Shown here: positions 5,815 through 14,710 of the stretch, piece by piece
Numbering within the stretch: the first letter of the stretch is position 1
Layout: each line of letters starts with the position of its first letter
Virus record (IMG/VR): IMGVR_UViG_3300018081_000010
Span: 1 to 31,112 of that record
DNA length: 31,112 nucleotides
DNA from: a virus
Strand: one strand, 5' to 3'
Position numbers and translations under genes: made by a program
The notes under the pieces: generated by a model
The model's input: the letters and a program-made list of their open reading frames with translations, nothing else
The model's database searches: none
What the model was told of the DNA's origin: nothing

Positions 5815-6762
5815 ATGGAGAGGGATTCAAAAATTTTTGTAGCCGGCCACAGAGGGTTAGTCGGCTCCGCGCTTGTTCACGAACTTCGTCAGCGGGGGCA
5901 CGCTAATATTCTCTGCGTATCGCGCAATGAAGTGGACCTTTGTGACCCGATTTCGGTTAGATGGTGGTTTTCCTGTCACCGACCCGAATACGTTTTTGCG
6001 GCCGGGGCGAGAGTGGGCGGCATAAGAGCCAACATCGCCAACCCAGCAGAATTCCTCGTAGACAATCTGCGCATTCAGGAAAACGTGACGCTGAGCGCGG
6101 CGGAGTATGGCTGCAAAAAACTTTTGTTTCTCGGAAGCTCCTGTATTTATCCTAGAAATGCGGAGCAGCCTATCAAGGAGTCTTCGCTGCTGACGGGCCC
6201 TCTAGAACCAACTAACGAGGGATATGCGCTCGCGAAACTTTGCGGAATCAAACTTGGACAATACCTCAAGCGCGCCGGCAAGTTGAATGTTGTCTCTGCG
6301 CAGCCGTGCAATCTTTTTGGGCCCAAGGATTTCTTTCACGAAACCGACGGACATCTTGTGCCTGGACTAATCGCCCGATTGCACAAAGCGAAGTGCGAGA
6401 ATGCGCCAGAGTTTGTGATTTGGGGCGACGGCACCGCGCGTCGGGAGTTGCTTTATTCCGCCGACCTTGCCCGCGCTCTAATCACCGTGATGGAAAAATA
6501 CGATGACGTGGAACCAATCAACACCGGCTCCGGCGAAGAATGGTCCGTCGATTGCCTCGCCCACGCGCTGGCCAAGGTCGTCGGCTATCGCGGTAAAATT
6601 ATTTTTGACCCGAACCAACCAGTTGGAGTGCTTCGCAAGTTAATGGACAACTCCAAGATTCGGGCGCTAGGATGGGAACCCCGAATAAACCCCGAGTGGG
6701 CTTTTCACGAGACTTACGAAGACTTTCTGACGAATCCCAACACGCGGCATGGAACTAGCTGA
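5815..6762 (+). CDS. fcl: GDP-L-fucose synthase, 315 aa
   Basis: This NADPH-dependent epimerase/reductase converts GDP-4-keto-6-deoxy-D-mannose to GDP-L-fucose. It has the Rossmann motif GHRGLVGSA (11-19), the catalytic block FLGSSCIYP (105-113) with Ser109/Cys110 in place, the YxxxK pair Y137/K141 (GYALAK) and a His at 180 in DGHLVPG that matches the family's catalytic His. The length agrees with bacterial enzymes. The upstream enzyme GDP-mannose 4,6-dehydratase (gmd) is not in this window, so the substrate must come from the host or from a gene elsewhere in the phage. Fucose or a related deoxysugar is then a plausible donor for the adjacent transferases. The 3' end overlaps the next gene by 14 bases. 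Confidence 0.85.
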   Translation: MERDSKIFVAGHRGLVGSALVHELRQRGHANILCVSRNEVDLCDPISVRWWFSCHRPEYVFAAGARVGGIRANIANPAEFLVDNLRIQENVTLSAAEYGCKKLLFLGSSCIYPRNAEQPIKESSLLTGPLEPTNEGYALAKLCGIKLGQYLKRAGKLNVVSAQPCNLFGPKDFFHETDGHLVPGLIARLHKAKCENAPEFVIWGDGTARRELLYSADLARALITVMEKYDDVEPINTGSGEEWSVDCLAHALAKVVGYRGKIIFDPNQPVGVLRKLMDNSKIRALGWEPRINPEWAFHETYEDFLTNPNTRHGTS

Positions 6763-7099
6763 CGGAACATATCCACGGCCTTATACGCCGGGACCGGAGG
6801 AGCCAATTCGTATTTACTGCCCGCAGAAAATCGAGTGGATTCGGCGAGCGTGGCTGGAAGCCACCCAAATGCCGAACGTGGATTGGAACGAAGACCCGGA
6901 GAAATGCAAGCTGATGATTTTTGTCTGCAACCATTACCCTTGCGTCACGCGAGAAGTTGCGGACGACATAAAAAAGTTCTATGCTCGGGACGGCCATGAA
7001 TCGTTGGTGTATGAGTGGGACGAGTATTTCAATCGGTTTCGTGATTGGGACTGCGACATTTTTCGTCGGGAGCCGTGGAGGATTTTAGATGCTCCTTGA
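6749..7099 (+). CDS. Hypothetical protein upstream of terminase, 116 aa
   Basis: The ORF overlaps both neighbours: its ATG lies 14 bases inside the fucose synthase gene and its stop 11 bases inside the terminase gene. The protein is acidic and aromatic, with many Trp and Tyr and the feature CNHYPC near the middle. No family is recognised. The position directly before the large terminase gene would suit a small terminase or packaging accessory, but no helix-turn-helix motif is visible, so I do not assign that. Confidence 0.5.
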   Translation: MELADGTYPRPYTPGPEEPIRIYCPQKIEWIRRAWLEATQMPNVDWNEDPEKCKLMIFVCNHYPCVTREVADDIKKFYARDGHESLVYEWDEYFNRFRDWDCDIFRREPWRILDAP

Positions 7100-8981
7100 C
7101 GGACCGCAAAAACAACTCGTCGCCGATGTCAGCGTGCTATTGCACGAGGACAAGCCATTTGAGGCCGCGAAGATAGTGGCAGAATGGGTGCGCTCCACCG
7201 GAGCGAAGGTTCCGGACCCGACAAAAAAAGCGGACGCATACACGTTGCTTAATATTCTCCTACATTTTTGCCTTAATAACGACGGGCTAGAAGATGCCGC
7301 TCGGTTGCTATGGGGCCCGACTCAATTCACGGCTGAGCCGGAATGCGTGCGGAGAGTATGGGATGCATGGGAAAATAATAATTTCATGCTGTTCATGGGG
7401 GCCGGGTCGATGGGTAAATCTTTTTCTTCGGCGGTTTGGCTTTTCCTGCAATGGATTCGAGACCCCGAATATACTACAATCAAGGTTCTCGGCCCTAGCG
7501 AGACCCATTTGGAAGATAATCTTTTCACGCACTTGGTAACGTTGCACAAAACCAGCAAGATTCCGTTGCCCGGCGAGGTGGGGAAACTTTACATCGGTCT
7601 TGATAAGAGGGCGCGCAAGGGCTCTATCACGGGTGTTGTGATTCCGCTTGGAAAAAAAGCCGCTGGACGTTTGCAAGGCGTGAAGCGTATACCTCGAAAG
7701 ACCCCGCACCCGATTTTCGGGGATATGTCGAGGCTATTTGTTTTCCTCGATGAAATCGCAAATATCCCCGCCGGCGTTCACCGCGACCTCGACAATATTA
7801 TGTCGAATATGTCCGGCGATGAACTCAAGGTTGGCGGCGCGTTTAATCCCACCGACCAGAATGACCTCGTAGGGCAACGTTGTGAGCCGCCTTTTGGCTG
7901 GCCATCGTTTGACCCGGACACTCACTTTGAATGGAAGTCCACGCGCGGCTGGTTTGTCGTGCGCCTCGACGCGAAATACAGTGAGAACGTAAAGGCCGGG
8001 AAAGTTATCTACCCCGGGCTGCAAACGCTAGAGGGCTTTAACCAAATCATTCGCAATTCGGGAGGCACCGATACGCCCGGCTACTGGGCTATGGCGCGAG
8101 GATGTTTTCCGCCACTCGGCACCGTTCTGTCGATTATTCCGGTTGGCATGTTAGACGATTTCAAAGCGGAGTTTGTATGGTATGAAAACCCTCGCCCCTG
8201 TGGAGGGGTGGACGGCGCGCTAGAAGGCGGAGACTCGGCCCGGTTTGCTTCCGGGAAGTGGGGCATGGCAACCGGCGTGAAATTTCCGCCGACGTTGCAA
8301 TATCCGAACGGGCGTACCGTCATGTTTAAGAACAATAAAGGCCGCGCCTATCCACGATATGCGCTTCAACTCGACAAGATTTTCCTTTTGCCGAAGGGCG
8401 ATACCGTCGCGATGAAGAACGAAATCGTCCGGCTGGCGAAAACTCTCGGGATTTCTCCGGAATGGCTGGCACTCGACAGAACCGGCAACATGCAGGGCGT
8501 ATTCGACCTTATGAAATATGAATGGGGGGTCGGAATTACCGGCGTGAATTACTCGGAAAGCGCATCCGAGACTCGAATCATGGTAGAAGATTCCGACGTG
8601 GCATACAAGCTTTATGACCGCATGCAGAGCGAGTTAATGTTCGCGCTGCGTAAGTTTATTGAGTTCGGATATCTCAAGGCTATGCCCGCGCTTGAAACCT
8701 CCGAGCTTTACCCGCAGATGACCGGCCGGCTTTTTCGAGCGACCGGGAAATTTTCCAAGGTGGAGCCGAAGCCGGACTACAAATCCCGGAACCAAGGCAA
8801 GTCCCCCGACGACGCCGACGCGGTTTCCTTGTTGGTGCAGGCAGTTCGCAAAGCCTCGGGCGTGGTGTTGGGAATGAGTTCCGAAAATACGCTAGCCGGG
8901 AGCAATGACGACGACGACTATTATTCAGGCGACGAGGTTCGCATTGATATCACGAACAGATTCTCGGAGCTTGATTTGTAA
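7089..8981 (+). CDS. terL: Terminase large subunit, 630 aa
   Basis: This is the packaging ATPase/nuclease that drives DNA into the procapsid and cuts the concatemer. The ATPase domain carries Walker A GAGSMGKS (104-111) and Walker B LFVFLDE (216-222). The C-terminal nuclease region shows acidic residues in the expected order: GGVDG with D375, GGDSARFASG (D382), LDRTGN (D463) and DDADAVSLLV (D574-D577). The ~85-residue N-terminal extension before the ATPase core is helical and may contact the small subunit or portal. The length is within the range of large terminases. The following genes are phage head genes. The stop overlaps the next ATG (TAATG). Confidence 0.85.
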   Translation: MLLDGPQKQLVADVSVLLHEDKPFEAAKIVAEWVRSTGAKVPDPTKKADAYTLLNILLHFCLNNDGLEDAARLLWGPTQFTAEPECVRRVWDAWENNNFMLFMGAGSMGKSFSSAVWLFLQWIRDPEYTTIKVLGPSETHLEDNLFTHLVTLHKTSKIPLPGEVGKLYIGLDKRARKGSITGVVIPLGKKAAGRLQGVKRIPRKTPHPIFGDMSRLFVFLDEIANIPAGVHRDLDNIMSNMSGDELKVGGAFNPTDQNDLVGQRCEPPFGWPSFDPDTHFEWKSTRGWFVVRLDAKYSENVKAGKVIYPGLQTLEGFNQIIRNSGGTDTPGYWAMARGCFPPLGTVLSIIPVGMLDDFKAEFVWYENPRPCGGVDGALEGGDSARFASGKWGMATGVKFPPTLQYPNGRTVMFKNNKGRAYPRYALQLDKIFLLPKGDTVAMKNEIVRLAKTLGISPEWLALDRTGNMQGVFDLMKYEWGVGITGVNYSESASETRIMVEDSDVAYKLYDRMQSELMFALRKFIEFGYLKAMPALETSELYPQMTGRLFRATGKFSKVEPKPDYKSRNQGKSPDDADAVSLLVQAVRKASGVVLGMSSENTLAGSNDDDDYYSGDEVRIDITNRFSELDL

Positions 8982-9568
8982 TGAAAAAATTTAACACATT
9001 TCTTCGGCCGGTCGGCGGAAAATATTTCTTAGACGCCGATGGCGTGAAGTTCCGAGGAGACCAATGGGAGCATGTCGCGGCCCGCCTGCGGTCCTATCGA
9101 AAGCGAGCGGGACAACCGCCCGGAGACCCAGAACAGGAAATCCTCGACCAAGTTTGCGCGCGTCAGCCAGAATATTGTCAAGAAGCAAAACCGTCACCCC
9201 CGGCGCAGCGAGCTATTGCCGCCGCGAATGAATTTTCTCGGGCATCCTCGCGGGCAATCACACAATGGTTGGTCAGCATCCTTCGCCTGCGCCGCGTCGG
9301 CGGAGCCCAACCCGTCCCTCGCGAGGAGGCCCGCCGTCGAGCCGCAATCTGCGCCGGATGCCCGATGCAAAAGGCTTTTTCATCTGTCTGTGGCTCGTGC
9401 AAAGCTATGCGGAAGACAGCCAAGCAGATTTTGTTTGGCGGAAGCTCGTCTATTGGTGAAAAGTTGAAGGGCTGCCGCGTTTTGGGTGAGGACACCTCGA
9501 CAAGCGTGCATATTTCTCAAGACCCGTCCGCAAATCTGGCACTGCCGGCGAATTGCTGGAGAAAATGA
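8981..9568 (+). CDS. Cys-rich hypothetical phage protein, 195 aa
   Basis: The start overlaps the terminase stop. The N-terminal part is basic and helical. In the C-terminal half, CAGCPMQKAFSSVCGSCKAM (124-143) gives two CxxC pairs that could bind zinc, with further Cys at 165 and 192. No enzyme motif is seen. Proteins of this kind recur between terminase and portal genes of podoviruses with no known role. It is paired with another small Cys-rich protein next door, with which it overlaps by four bases (ATGA). Confidence 0.55.
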   Translation: MKKFNTFLRPVGGKYFLDADGVKFRGDQWEHVAARLRSYRKRAGQPPGDPEQEILDQVCARQPEYCQEAKPSPPAQRAIAAANEFSRASSRAITQWLVSILRLRRVGGAQPVPREEARRRAAICAGCPMQKAFSSVCGSCKAMRKTAKQILFGGSSSIGEKLKGCRVLGEDTSTSVHISQDPSANLALPANCWRK

Positions 9569-9831
9569 AGGCCCCGGACGTAAAAAACACGGTAAAATCG
9601 GCCTGCCGGGTGATAAAGGCTATTGTGAAGGGCGACGCGCTGCTTTTAGACGAGTCGTCGGTTCGCCAACGGCTTGAGGCGTGCGAGGGCAAGCCGGGCG
9701 AGACGCCTCCCTGCCCGGCATTCGAGCCGACTGCTAGGCAATGCCTTGATTGCACCTGTTTTATAGACTTAAAGGCTCAACTCAGCACAGAACGCTGCCC
9801 CCGACACAAATGGGTTGTAACTAATAGGTAA
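9565..9831 (+). CDS. Small zinc-ribbon-like protein, 88 aa
   Basis: The ATG at 9565 overlaps the preceding TGA (ATGA); a TTG at 9553 is possible but less likely. After a basic helical N-terminus, the protein ends with spaced cysteines, RQCLDCTCFIDLKAQL then CPRHKW. This is a Cys/Lys arrangement seen in many small phage zinc-ribbon proteins that close with CPxxKW. Zinc binding is likely; the partner is unknown. The gene closes the cluster before the homing endonuclease promoter. Confidence 0.55.
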   Translation: MKAPDVKNTVKSACRVIKAIVKGDALLLDESSVRQRLEACEGKPGETPPCPAFEPTARQCLDCTCFIDLKAQLSTERCPRHKWVVTNR

Positions 9832-9835
9832 ACCC

Positions 9836-9864
9836 TTGACCGAGACGCTTTTTTGTGGACCTTA
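9836..9864 (+). promoter_or_regulatory. Promoter-like site P5
   Basis: TTGACC (9836-9841) is followed by GGACCTTA (9857-9864). The ATG at 9870 lies exactly 34 bases after the first T. The site occupies the only gap between the zinc-ribbon gene and the endonuclease gene. Confidence 0.6.
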
Positions 9865-9869
9865 ACTTG

Positions 9870-10583
9870 ATGCCAGATACGACATATATTTATGCCCTGA
9901 AGGAACTTGCCCACGGCGAGTTTTTTTCGACTCGGATTCGGTATGTCGGGAAATCCAACGACCCTTTTCAGAGGTTCGAGGAGCATCCAAGAACTAGCGA
10001 GAGATGTCACCGGGGATGCTGGATTCGTTCACTGCCCGCGCGGGGCCTATCTTTACAGCTTGAAATCTTGGATGAAGTGCCGGAATCGGAGTGGGAATTT
10101 TGGGAGCGAGAATATATAAAGGTGTTTCGGGCGATTGGATTTAATTTAGTAAATACGACTGAGGGAGGAGAGGGTATTGGCAAGGTTTCGGATGAAACTC
10201 GTAAAAAGATGAGCGTCGCGAAATCCGGCTCTAGACACCCTAATTTTGGAAGACCTCTATCTTCCGGGATTCGAGAAAAAATCAGTCGTGCGAATTCGGG
10301 AAAGAAACGCACTGCGGAGTCCTGCGAAAGGATTCGCCTAAGCCAACTCGGAAGGATTCTCTCCCCCGAGATGAAAGAAAAGATTGGACTTTCGCTCCGA
10401 GGAAAAGCCCACAAAGATAATACTTCTGGGTTTGTCGGGGTATTTTTTGCGAGACATCGTAATGGTTGGATGGCGTCAATCGGTGTTAAGGGCGTCGAGA
10501 TAAGGCTCGGATGCTTCCCCCGAATCGAAGACGCAGTAGCCGCGAGAAAAATGGCGGAACAAAAGTATTATGGCAGCGATTGA
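9870..10583 (+). CDS. GIY-YIG homing endonuclease with NUMOD3 and AP2 domains, 237 aa
   Basis: Residues 6-40 hold the GIY-YIG core: YIYAL, then RYVGKSNDPFQRF with the catalytic Arg. Residues ~105-175 hold NUMOD3-type repeats (SDETRKKMSVAKSG, GIREKISRANSGKK, SPEMKEKIGLSLRGK), which bind DNA. Residues ~182-235 form an AP2 domain with NTSGFVGVF, a conserved Trp, RLGCF and EDAVAARKMAEQKYYG. This domain order is known from mobile phage endonucleases, which cut an uninfected allele and copy themselves in. A GTG at 9855 lies upstream in frame, but the ATG at 9870 matches the P5 spacing. The 3' end overlaps the portal start by 14 bases. It is free-standing, with no intron detected around it. Confidence 0.85.
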   Translation: MPDTTYIYALKELAHGEFFSTRIRYVGKSNDPFQRFEEHPRTSERCHRGCWIRSLPARGLSLQLEILDEVPESEWEFWEREYIKVFRAIGFNLVNTTEGGEGIGKVSDETRKKMSVAKSGSRHPNFGRPLSSGIREKISRANSGKKRTAESCERIRLSQLGRILSPEMKEKIGLSLRGKAHKDNTSGFVGVFFARHRNGWMASIGVKGVEIRLGCFPRIEDAVAARKMAEQKYYGSD

Positions 10584-12675
10584 ATTTCCCTCTTATCCGC
10601 CGATGACGGATGACCAAAACGACTACGTCGGCGCGATTGCGTCCCCACATCTCTCCAATCAGGTAAAGCCAAGAAACCGTTCGATTATTGACACCGCCCA
10701 AGCGAAATCCATAATTACTACTCTTGAAATTGCTAACAAAGAAAGAAATCTTAAAAACGCCCGAATTATGGCAAAATATAATTCGGAGCGCCCCTATTCA
10801 CAAACTCAGTTAGAGGCTGAGGGTCTTTCGTGGAAGGCCAATATGACGACTAAACCTCTGCCAATGCTCATTGACAAGGTCGCACCGCGATTTGTCGAAG
10901 CGATTGAAGGCGTAAAATACCTTACTAACTCGTCGCTTCCTGACGACGAACCGGGTGCCGCCATAAAGACGGAAGCGTTTCGACGAGAAGTCACCTCGAC
11001 TTGCCGAGCACGGCCCGGATGGCGTTCTCTGCTTTCCGAACTCGGCCAAGAAAACGCGCTGTTCGGCTACGCGGCACTGGCACAACTCGACGAATTTCAT
11101 TGGTTCCCCAAGTTTTTCAGGCAGGATAAGTTTTTCATCCCAACCGGGACTAGGCAACTGCCGAACTTTGCGCAGGTTGTTGCACTCCGCGAGGAGGTTC
11201 TCATTCACGAACTCGCAATGATTATTTCGGATAAGGAAACGGCATCCGACCGAGGCTGGGACATTCCGAAAACTGTCGCTGCGATTAATTCCGCGATGCC
11301 GGAAAACCGACGCTCCGACCAAAAAAACCCGGAGCGAGCTTACGAGGACATGATTCGCGAATCTGTCGTCGGCACGTCTTACGAAGCCGGTGCTCGCGCA
11401 GTTTGTCTCTGGCATTTTTTCGCGACGGAGATTACCGGGAAGATTTCTCACTATGTCTTCGACTCTCACGATTTCGTGGAGCTTTTTGTAAGCCATGACC
11501 AATACGACAGCATGGCTGACGCCGTCTCGTTTTTCAGTTTCCAACAGGGCAATGGAACGATGCACGGGTCAAAGGGAATCGGGCGCGAAATTTACGCGAT
11601 GGCCGGCATTCTTGACCGCGCCCGCAATGAGGTAGTGGACCGGCTGAACCTGTCCGGCAAGATTATTATTCAAGGAGACGAAAAGCAGTTGCAGCGCTTC
11701 AAGATGAGCATCGTTGGCAACGCGATTCTCATTGGGGCCGGGTTTACGGTCGTTGAAAAGAAACTTGACGCGGAGGTTAAGCCGTTTTTGGAACTCGACG
11801 CATTCCTAACCGGGCTGCTCGACCAAATGGCTGGTGCAACCACGCCGAAGGTTTTTGAGGGCGAGCGCGTGACTAAGGCGCAGGTAGATTTGTTTGCCGC
11901 GCGGGAGGAACAATCCCGCGATACCATCATCGGGCGATTTTTGAATCAGTTCGCCGACATGATGACGACCCTGCAAAAACGACTGTGCGACCCGGATACG
12001 TCCGAGGACGATGCAAAGGAGATGCAGAAAAGATTGCTCAAGGTGATGACGCGCGAGGAATTGAGCCGGCTTGCGAAGAAACCCGTTGCGGAAACGGTCA
12101 AGGACTATACGGACCTCGAACGCCAGCAAATCGTTATCGCGGCAACTGAAGCCGCTGGCAATCCGTTATATAATCAGAAGGAATTGCAGATGCGAAAGGT
12201 TTCTGCGCAAGTCAACGAAGAATTTGCCAAGGCCGTGCTGCTTCCGGACGAAGACCCGACCGTGCTTGCGGAGCAAACTCGATTGCAGCAATTGGAGCTT
12301 CTTATTATCGCCGGCCAAGGTGCCGAGGTTCCAGTGTCACCGCGTGATAATCACATCGTCCACTTGCAAGTCCTCATGCCGTCGATGGACGGCGCGGCTC
12401 AAGCCGCGTCTACCGACCCGCATGCAGTCGACACGCTCGCCGCATTGCTAAAACATGCCGAGGCGCACCTTCAAGCTGCCGAAGCCGCCGGAACGCCGAA
12501 GCAACCCTTGGCTCCCGCGAAAGAAATTATCACGAAGCTGCGTGGCGCGATGGCAGAACTAATCCAACTTGCGGAACAGCAAAAACAGGCCGCGCAACTT
12601 TCCGCACAGTCTACACAAGCCTCCGAGGCCGTCGGAGCCGGACAAATTTCGACCGAACCGCCGTCCCCTATTTAA
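10570..12675 (+). CDS. Portal (head-tail connector) protein, 701 aa
   Basis: Its size and its place after the terminase and before the scaffold and capsid genes fit a podovirus portal, the dodecameric ring through which DNA enters. The middle section GTMHGSKGIGREIYAMAGILDR around 330-350 and the long helical C-terminal half (AEQTRLQQLELLIIAG, later rich in Ala/Gln) fit the wing, stem and barrel regions of portals. The start at 10570 lies inside the endonuclease gene; a later ATG at 10606 (MTDDQND) is possible. No family signature is sharp enough to prove it, so context carries weight. Confidence 0.75.
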   Translation: MAAIEFPSYPPMTDDQNDYVGAIASPHLSNQVKPRNRSIIDTAQAKSIITTLEIANKERNLKNARIMAKYNSERPYSQTQLEAEGLSWKANMTTKPLPMLIDKVAPRFVEAIEGVKYLTNSSLPDDEPGAAIKTEAFRREVTSTCRARPGWRSLLSELGQENALFGYAALAQLDEFHWFPKFFRQDKFFIPTGTRQLPNFAQVVALREEVLIHELAMIISDKETASDRGWDIPKTVAAINSAMPENRRSDQKNPERAYEDMIRESVVGTSYEAGARAVCLWHFFATEITGKISHYVFDSHDFVELFVSHDQYDSMADAVSFFSFQQGNGTMHGSKGIGREIYAMAGILDRARNEVVDRLNLSGKIIIQGDEKQLQRFKMSIVGNAILIGAGFTVVEKKLDAEVKPFLELDAFLTGLLDQMAGATTPKVFEGERVTKAQVDLFAAREEQSRDTIIGRFLNQFADMMTTLQKRLCDPDTSEDDAKEMQKRLLKVMTREELSRLAKKPVAETVKDYTDLERQQIVIAATEAAGNPLYNQKELQMRKVSAQVNEEFAKAVLLPDEDPTVLAEQTRLQQLELLIIAGQGAEVPVSPRDNHIVHLQVLMPSMDGAAQAASTDPHAVDTLAALLKHAEAHLQAAEAAGTPKQPLAPAKEIITKLRGAMAELIQLAEQQKQAAQLSAQSTQASEAVGAGQISTEPPSPI

Positions 12676-12677
12676 TT

Positions 12678-12992
12678 ATGTTCTCTCCCACGATAAAGGG
12701 AATTCTTTGGGATTCCGCTGACGCCAGTTTCCTAAAAGAATTTTTCTCGGGTAAGACCGGCGAGAAAGTCTTGCACATTTTACACAGCCGTATTCCCGAC
12801 CTCCTCGACGGCGAGCACAAAAACAAAACGCTTGTTCGAGCCGGAGAGGTGAAAGGTGCGCAGACAATTTTCGACATGCTGGTTTCGCTAACCGTGGAAG
12901 CACCTAACGATTTCCGACCACAACCCCAACAGACCGAAGCCTACCCCGACCTCGATTTAGAGCAACACTGGGACGGCAAAAACCCTCGATAA
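12678..12992 (+). CDS. Small head-module protein, 104 aa
   Basis: The ORF begins two bases after the portal stop and ends three before the scaffold start, so it is part of the head operon. The sequence is compact, with an LHILHSRIPDLLDGEHKNKT block and an acidic C-terminus. No family is recognised. Its position between portal and scaffold suits a head-assembly accessory factor. Confidence 0.55.
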   Translation: MFSPTIKGILWDSADASFLKEFFSGKTGEKVLHILHSRIPDLLDGEHKNKTLVRAGEVKGAQTIFDMLVSLTVEAPNDFRPQPQQTEAYPDLDLEQHWDGKNPR

Positions 12993-12995
12993 ACT

Positions 12996-14297
12996 ATGCC
13001 CACAACCCCATCATCTGACCTCCGAGAATTGTCCGCAATTCCCGGTTTTGATAGCCAACCATCTATCGACCCCGAGTCCGCCGCTGAACTAGATAAAATG
13101 TTCGCAGCGAAGACGGTCGATAAAACTTCGCCGCCGGATGACAAGGCCACGCCAGTCGAAGATGACAAGGCCACGCCAGTCGAAGATGACAAGGCCACGC
13201 CAGTCGAAGATGACAAGGCCGCGCCAGTCGAGGATGACAAGACTAAGACTAAGCCAGTCGAGGATGACAAAACCCTGCCTGCGGGGGATAAGACGACCCC
13301 GGCTGATGACTTCGACACGATTGCGCTCCCTCCATATAGTAAGCCGAAGACTAATGAATCTTTTGACAAGCTGAAGACGCTGGCGCGCGAGCGCGTGGCC
13401 GCTGCGGAGCAGGAACGCGACGCGCTAAAGAAAGAACGCGACGAACTCACGGCCAAGCTTGGTAACGGAATCCCGGTCGAACTAGAAAACGAGTTGAAGG
13501 AACTGCGGTCTTTTCGCCGCAAGCTTGACGTGGAGGCGGACCCAGAATTTAAGACCTTCGACAAGACGATTGCAGATAATACCGACTCGATTTACGCGCG
13601 ACTCAAGACCGACGGTTTTACCGACGAACACATTACTAAAATCAAGGCACTCGGCGGCCCTGCTGAAGTGGACTGGGATTCGATTAAAATGGATGGGCGT
13701 CTTAAACGTTTCGTCGATGCCAAAATCATCGAGAACGAGAATGTTCTCGAAAAGAAAAACAAAGCGGTTGCCGAAGCCAAGGCTAACGCGGATGAATATT
13801 TGCGGAATAAGCAGGCGTCTCAAACGGATGTTGTTTCGCAGCATAATAAACAGGTTGAACTCAAGGTTAAGGAACTCTCCCCGCAACTTGGTTGGCTTGA
13901 GGAGCGAAAGGCCAAAGACGGCGCAACGGCGGCGGAGAAATCTGCGGTTGAGTCGCACAACAAGCTTGTCAAGGAGTCGAACGAATTCCTGGCGCAGGCC
14001 GTCGCGGATAACTCCCCCGAGTTGCGCAGTCTACTTGCTGTCGGATATGTGCAGCTTTTGAAAGCTCGCACGGACATTGCGCGCATCACGGCGGATAGCA
14101 CGGAGAAAATCAAAAAGCTCGAATCTGACCTCAAGGACGTGAATGCGAAATACGAGAAGGTCAAGGGCGCAAGCACGGCCCGGCTGACCCCCTCTGCGAA
14201 GCCTGACAATGTGTCGAATCCGATTACGGACAACGTCAACGTGCCGAGTGTTGTCGCGATTGACAATCTGTTCAGGGAGAAGATGGGGTCCCGATGA
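12996..14297 (+). CDS. Scaffold protein, 433 aa
   Basis: The sequence is highly charged, low in aromatics and largely coiled-coil. A helical block at residues ~125-170 (ARERVAAAEQERDALKKERD) and another at ~355-390 (TEKIKKLESDLKDVNAKYEK) dominate. A disordered N-terminal region has tandem 8-residue repeats DDKATPVE. The C-terminus ends VAIDNLFREKMGSR, a short conserved-looking helix that in scaffolds often contacts the capsid protein. Scaffolds guide procapsid assembly and then leave. The gene sits after the portal, but three unrelated genes separate it from the capsid gene. The stop overlaps the next ATG. Confidence 0.75.
   Translation: MPTTPSSDLRELSAIPGFDSQPSIDPESAAELDKMFAAKTVDKTSPPDDKATPVEDDKATPVEDDKATPVEDDKAAPVEDDKTKTKPVEDDKTLPAGDKTTPADDFDTIALPPYSKPKTNESFDKLKTLARERVAAAEQERDALKKERDELTAKLGNGIPVELENELKELRSFRRKLDVEADPEFKTFDKTIADNTDSIYARLKTDGFTDEHITKIKALGGPAEVDWDSIKMDGRLKRFVDAKIIENENVLEKKNKAVAEAKANADEYLRNKQASQTDVVSQHNKQVELKVKELSPQLGWLEERKAKDGATAAEKSAVESHNKLVKESNEFLAQAVADNSPELRSLLAVGYVQLLKARTDIARITADSTEKIKKLESDLKDVNAKYEKVKGASTARLTPSAKPDNVSNPITDNVNVPSVVAIDNLFREKMGSR
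13137..13262 (+). repeat. 24-bp tandem repeat inside the scaffold gene
   Basis: Four near-identical 24-bp units (13137-13160, 13161-13184, 13185-13208, 13209-13232) encode DDKATPVE; the last differs by a few bases. A fifth, expanded 30-bp unit follows at 13233-13262. In-frame array length can change without frameshift. The repeats produce an acidic, proline-containing disordered linker. Confidence 0.95.
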
Positions 14298-14710
14298 AAA
14301 AGTGTCCGCACATTGAAGAATTCCCCGACCAGTATTGGATGAACTGTGTTAGGGAAGCGGAGCATCTATTTCCTAAGCCGTTGGAAACCGGGGTGACGGG
14401 TATTGAACTCGTAGTTGGCATTAATCCCCATTGGCCGTCTCAGCAAGGTCGAGTAGGTCCGTCCACAAAATATTTTGTTCAATTGGTTTGGGGATTTGAA
14501 AAGGGATTCCCGGCTATAAATTCGATTGGGCCGTTCCCTCGTCGGGAGGATGCCGAACACGTCGCAAAGCTATTCAGAGAGGGGAGGGAATACGCATGCT
14601 CGAATCTGGACCTATCGACACACTATGTGTGTGTTGTGGAAGTCGCCGAGAGAATCCCCCCCGCGTATGCGAAACTCCCTTATTACAACTCCTTCGACCC
14701 GATGATATGA
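14294..14710 (+). CDS. Hypothetical protein, 138 aa
   Basis: The ATG overlaps the scaffold stop (ATGA) and the stop overlaps the next ATG, so the gene is translationally chained. It encodes a globular protein with the pieces MKKCPHIEEFPDQYW and YFVQLVWGFEKGFPAINSIG. No family is recognised. It opens a three-gene cassette that separates scaffold from capsid. Confidence 0.5.
   Translation: MKKCPHIEEFPDQYWMNCVREAEHLFPKPLETGVTGIELVVGINPHWPSQQGRVGPSTKYFVQLVWGFEKGFPAINSIGPFPRREDAEHVAKLFREGREYACSNLDLSTHYVCVVEVAERIPPAYAKLPYYNSFDPMI

Noticed and set aside
10688-10716. TTGACA with CATAAT 16 bases later inside the portal gene
   Set aside because: It resembles a promoter but lies within the portal coding sequence, has no ATG or ORF start at the spacing used by the other sites and lacks the GGACCTT motif.
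13137-13262. CRISPR-like array
   Set aside because: The repeats are directly tandem, in frame with the scaffold gene and have no spacers.
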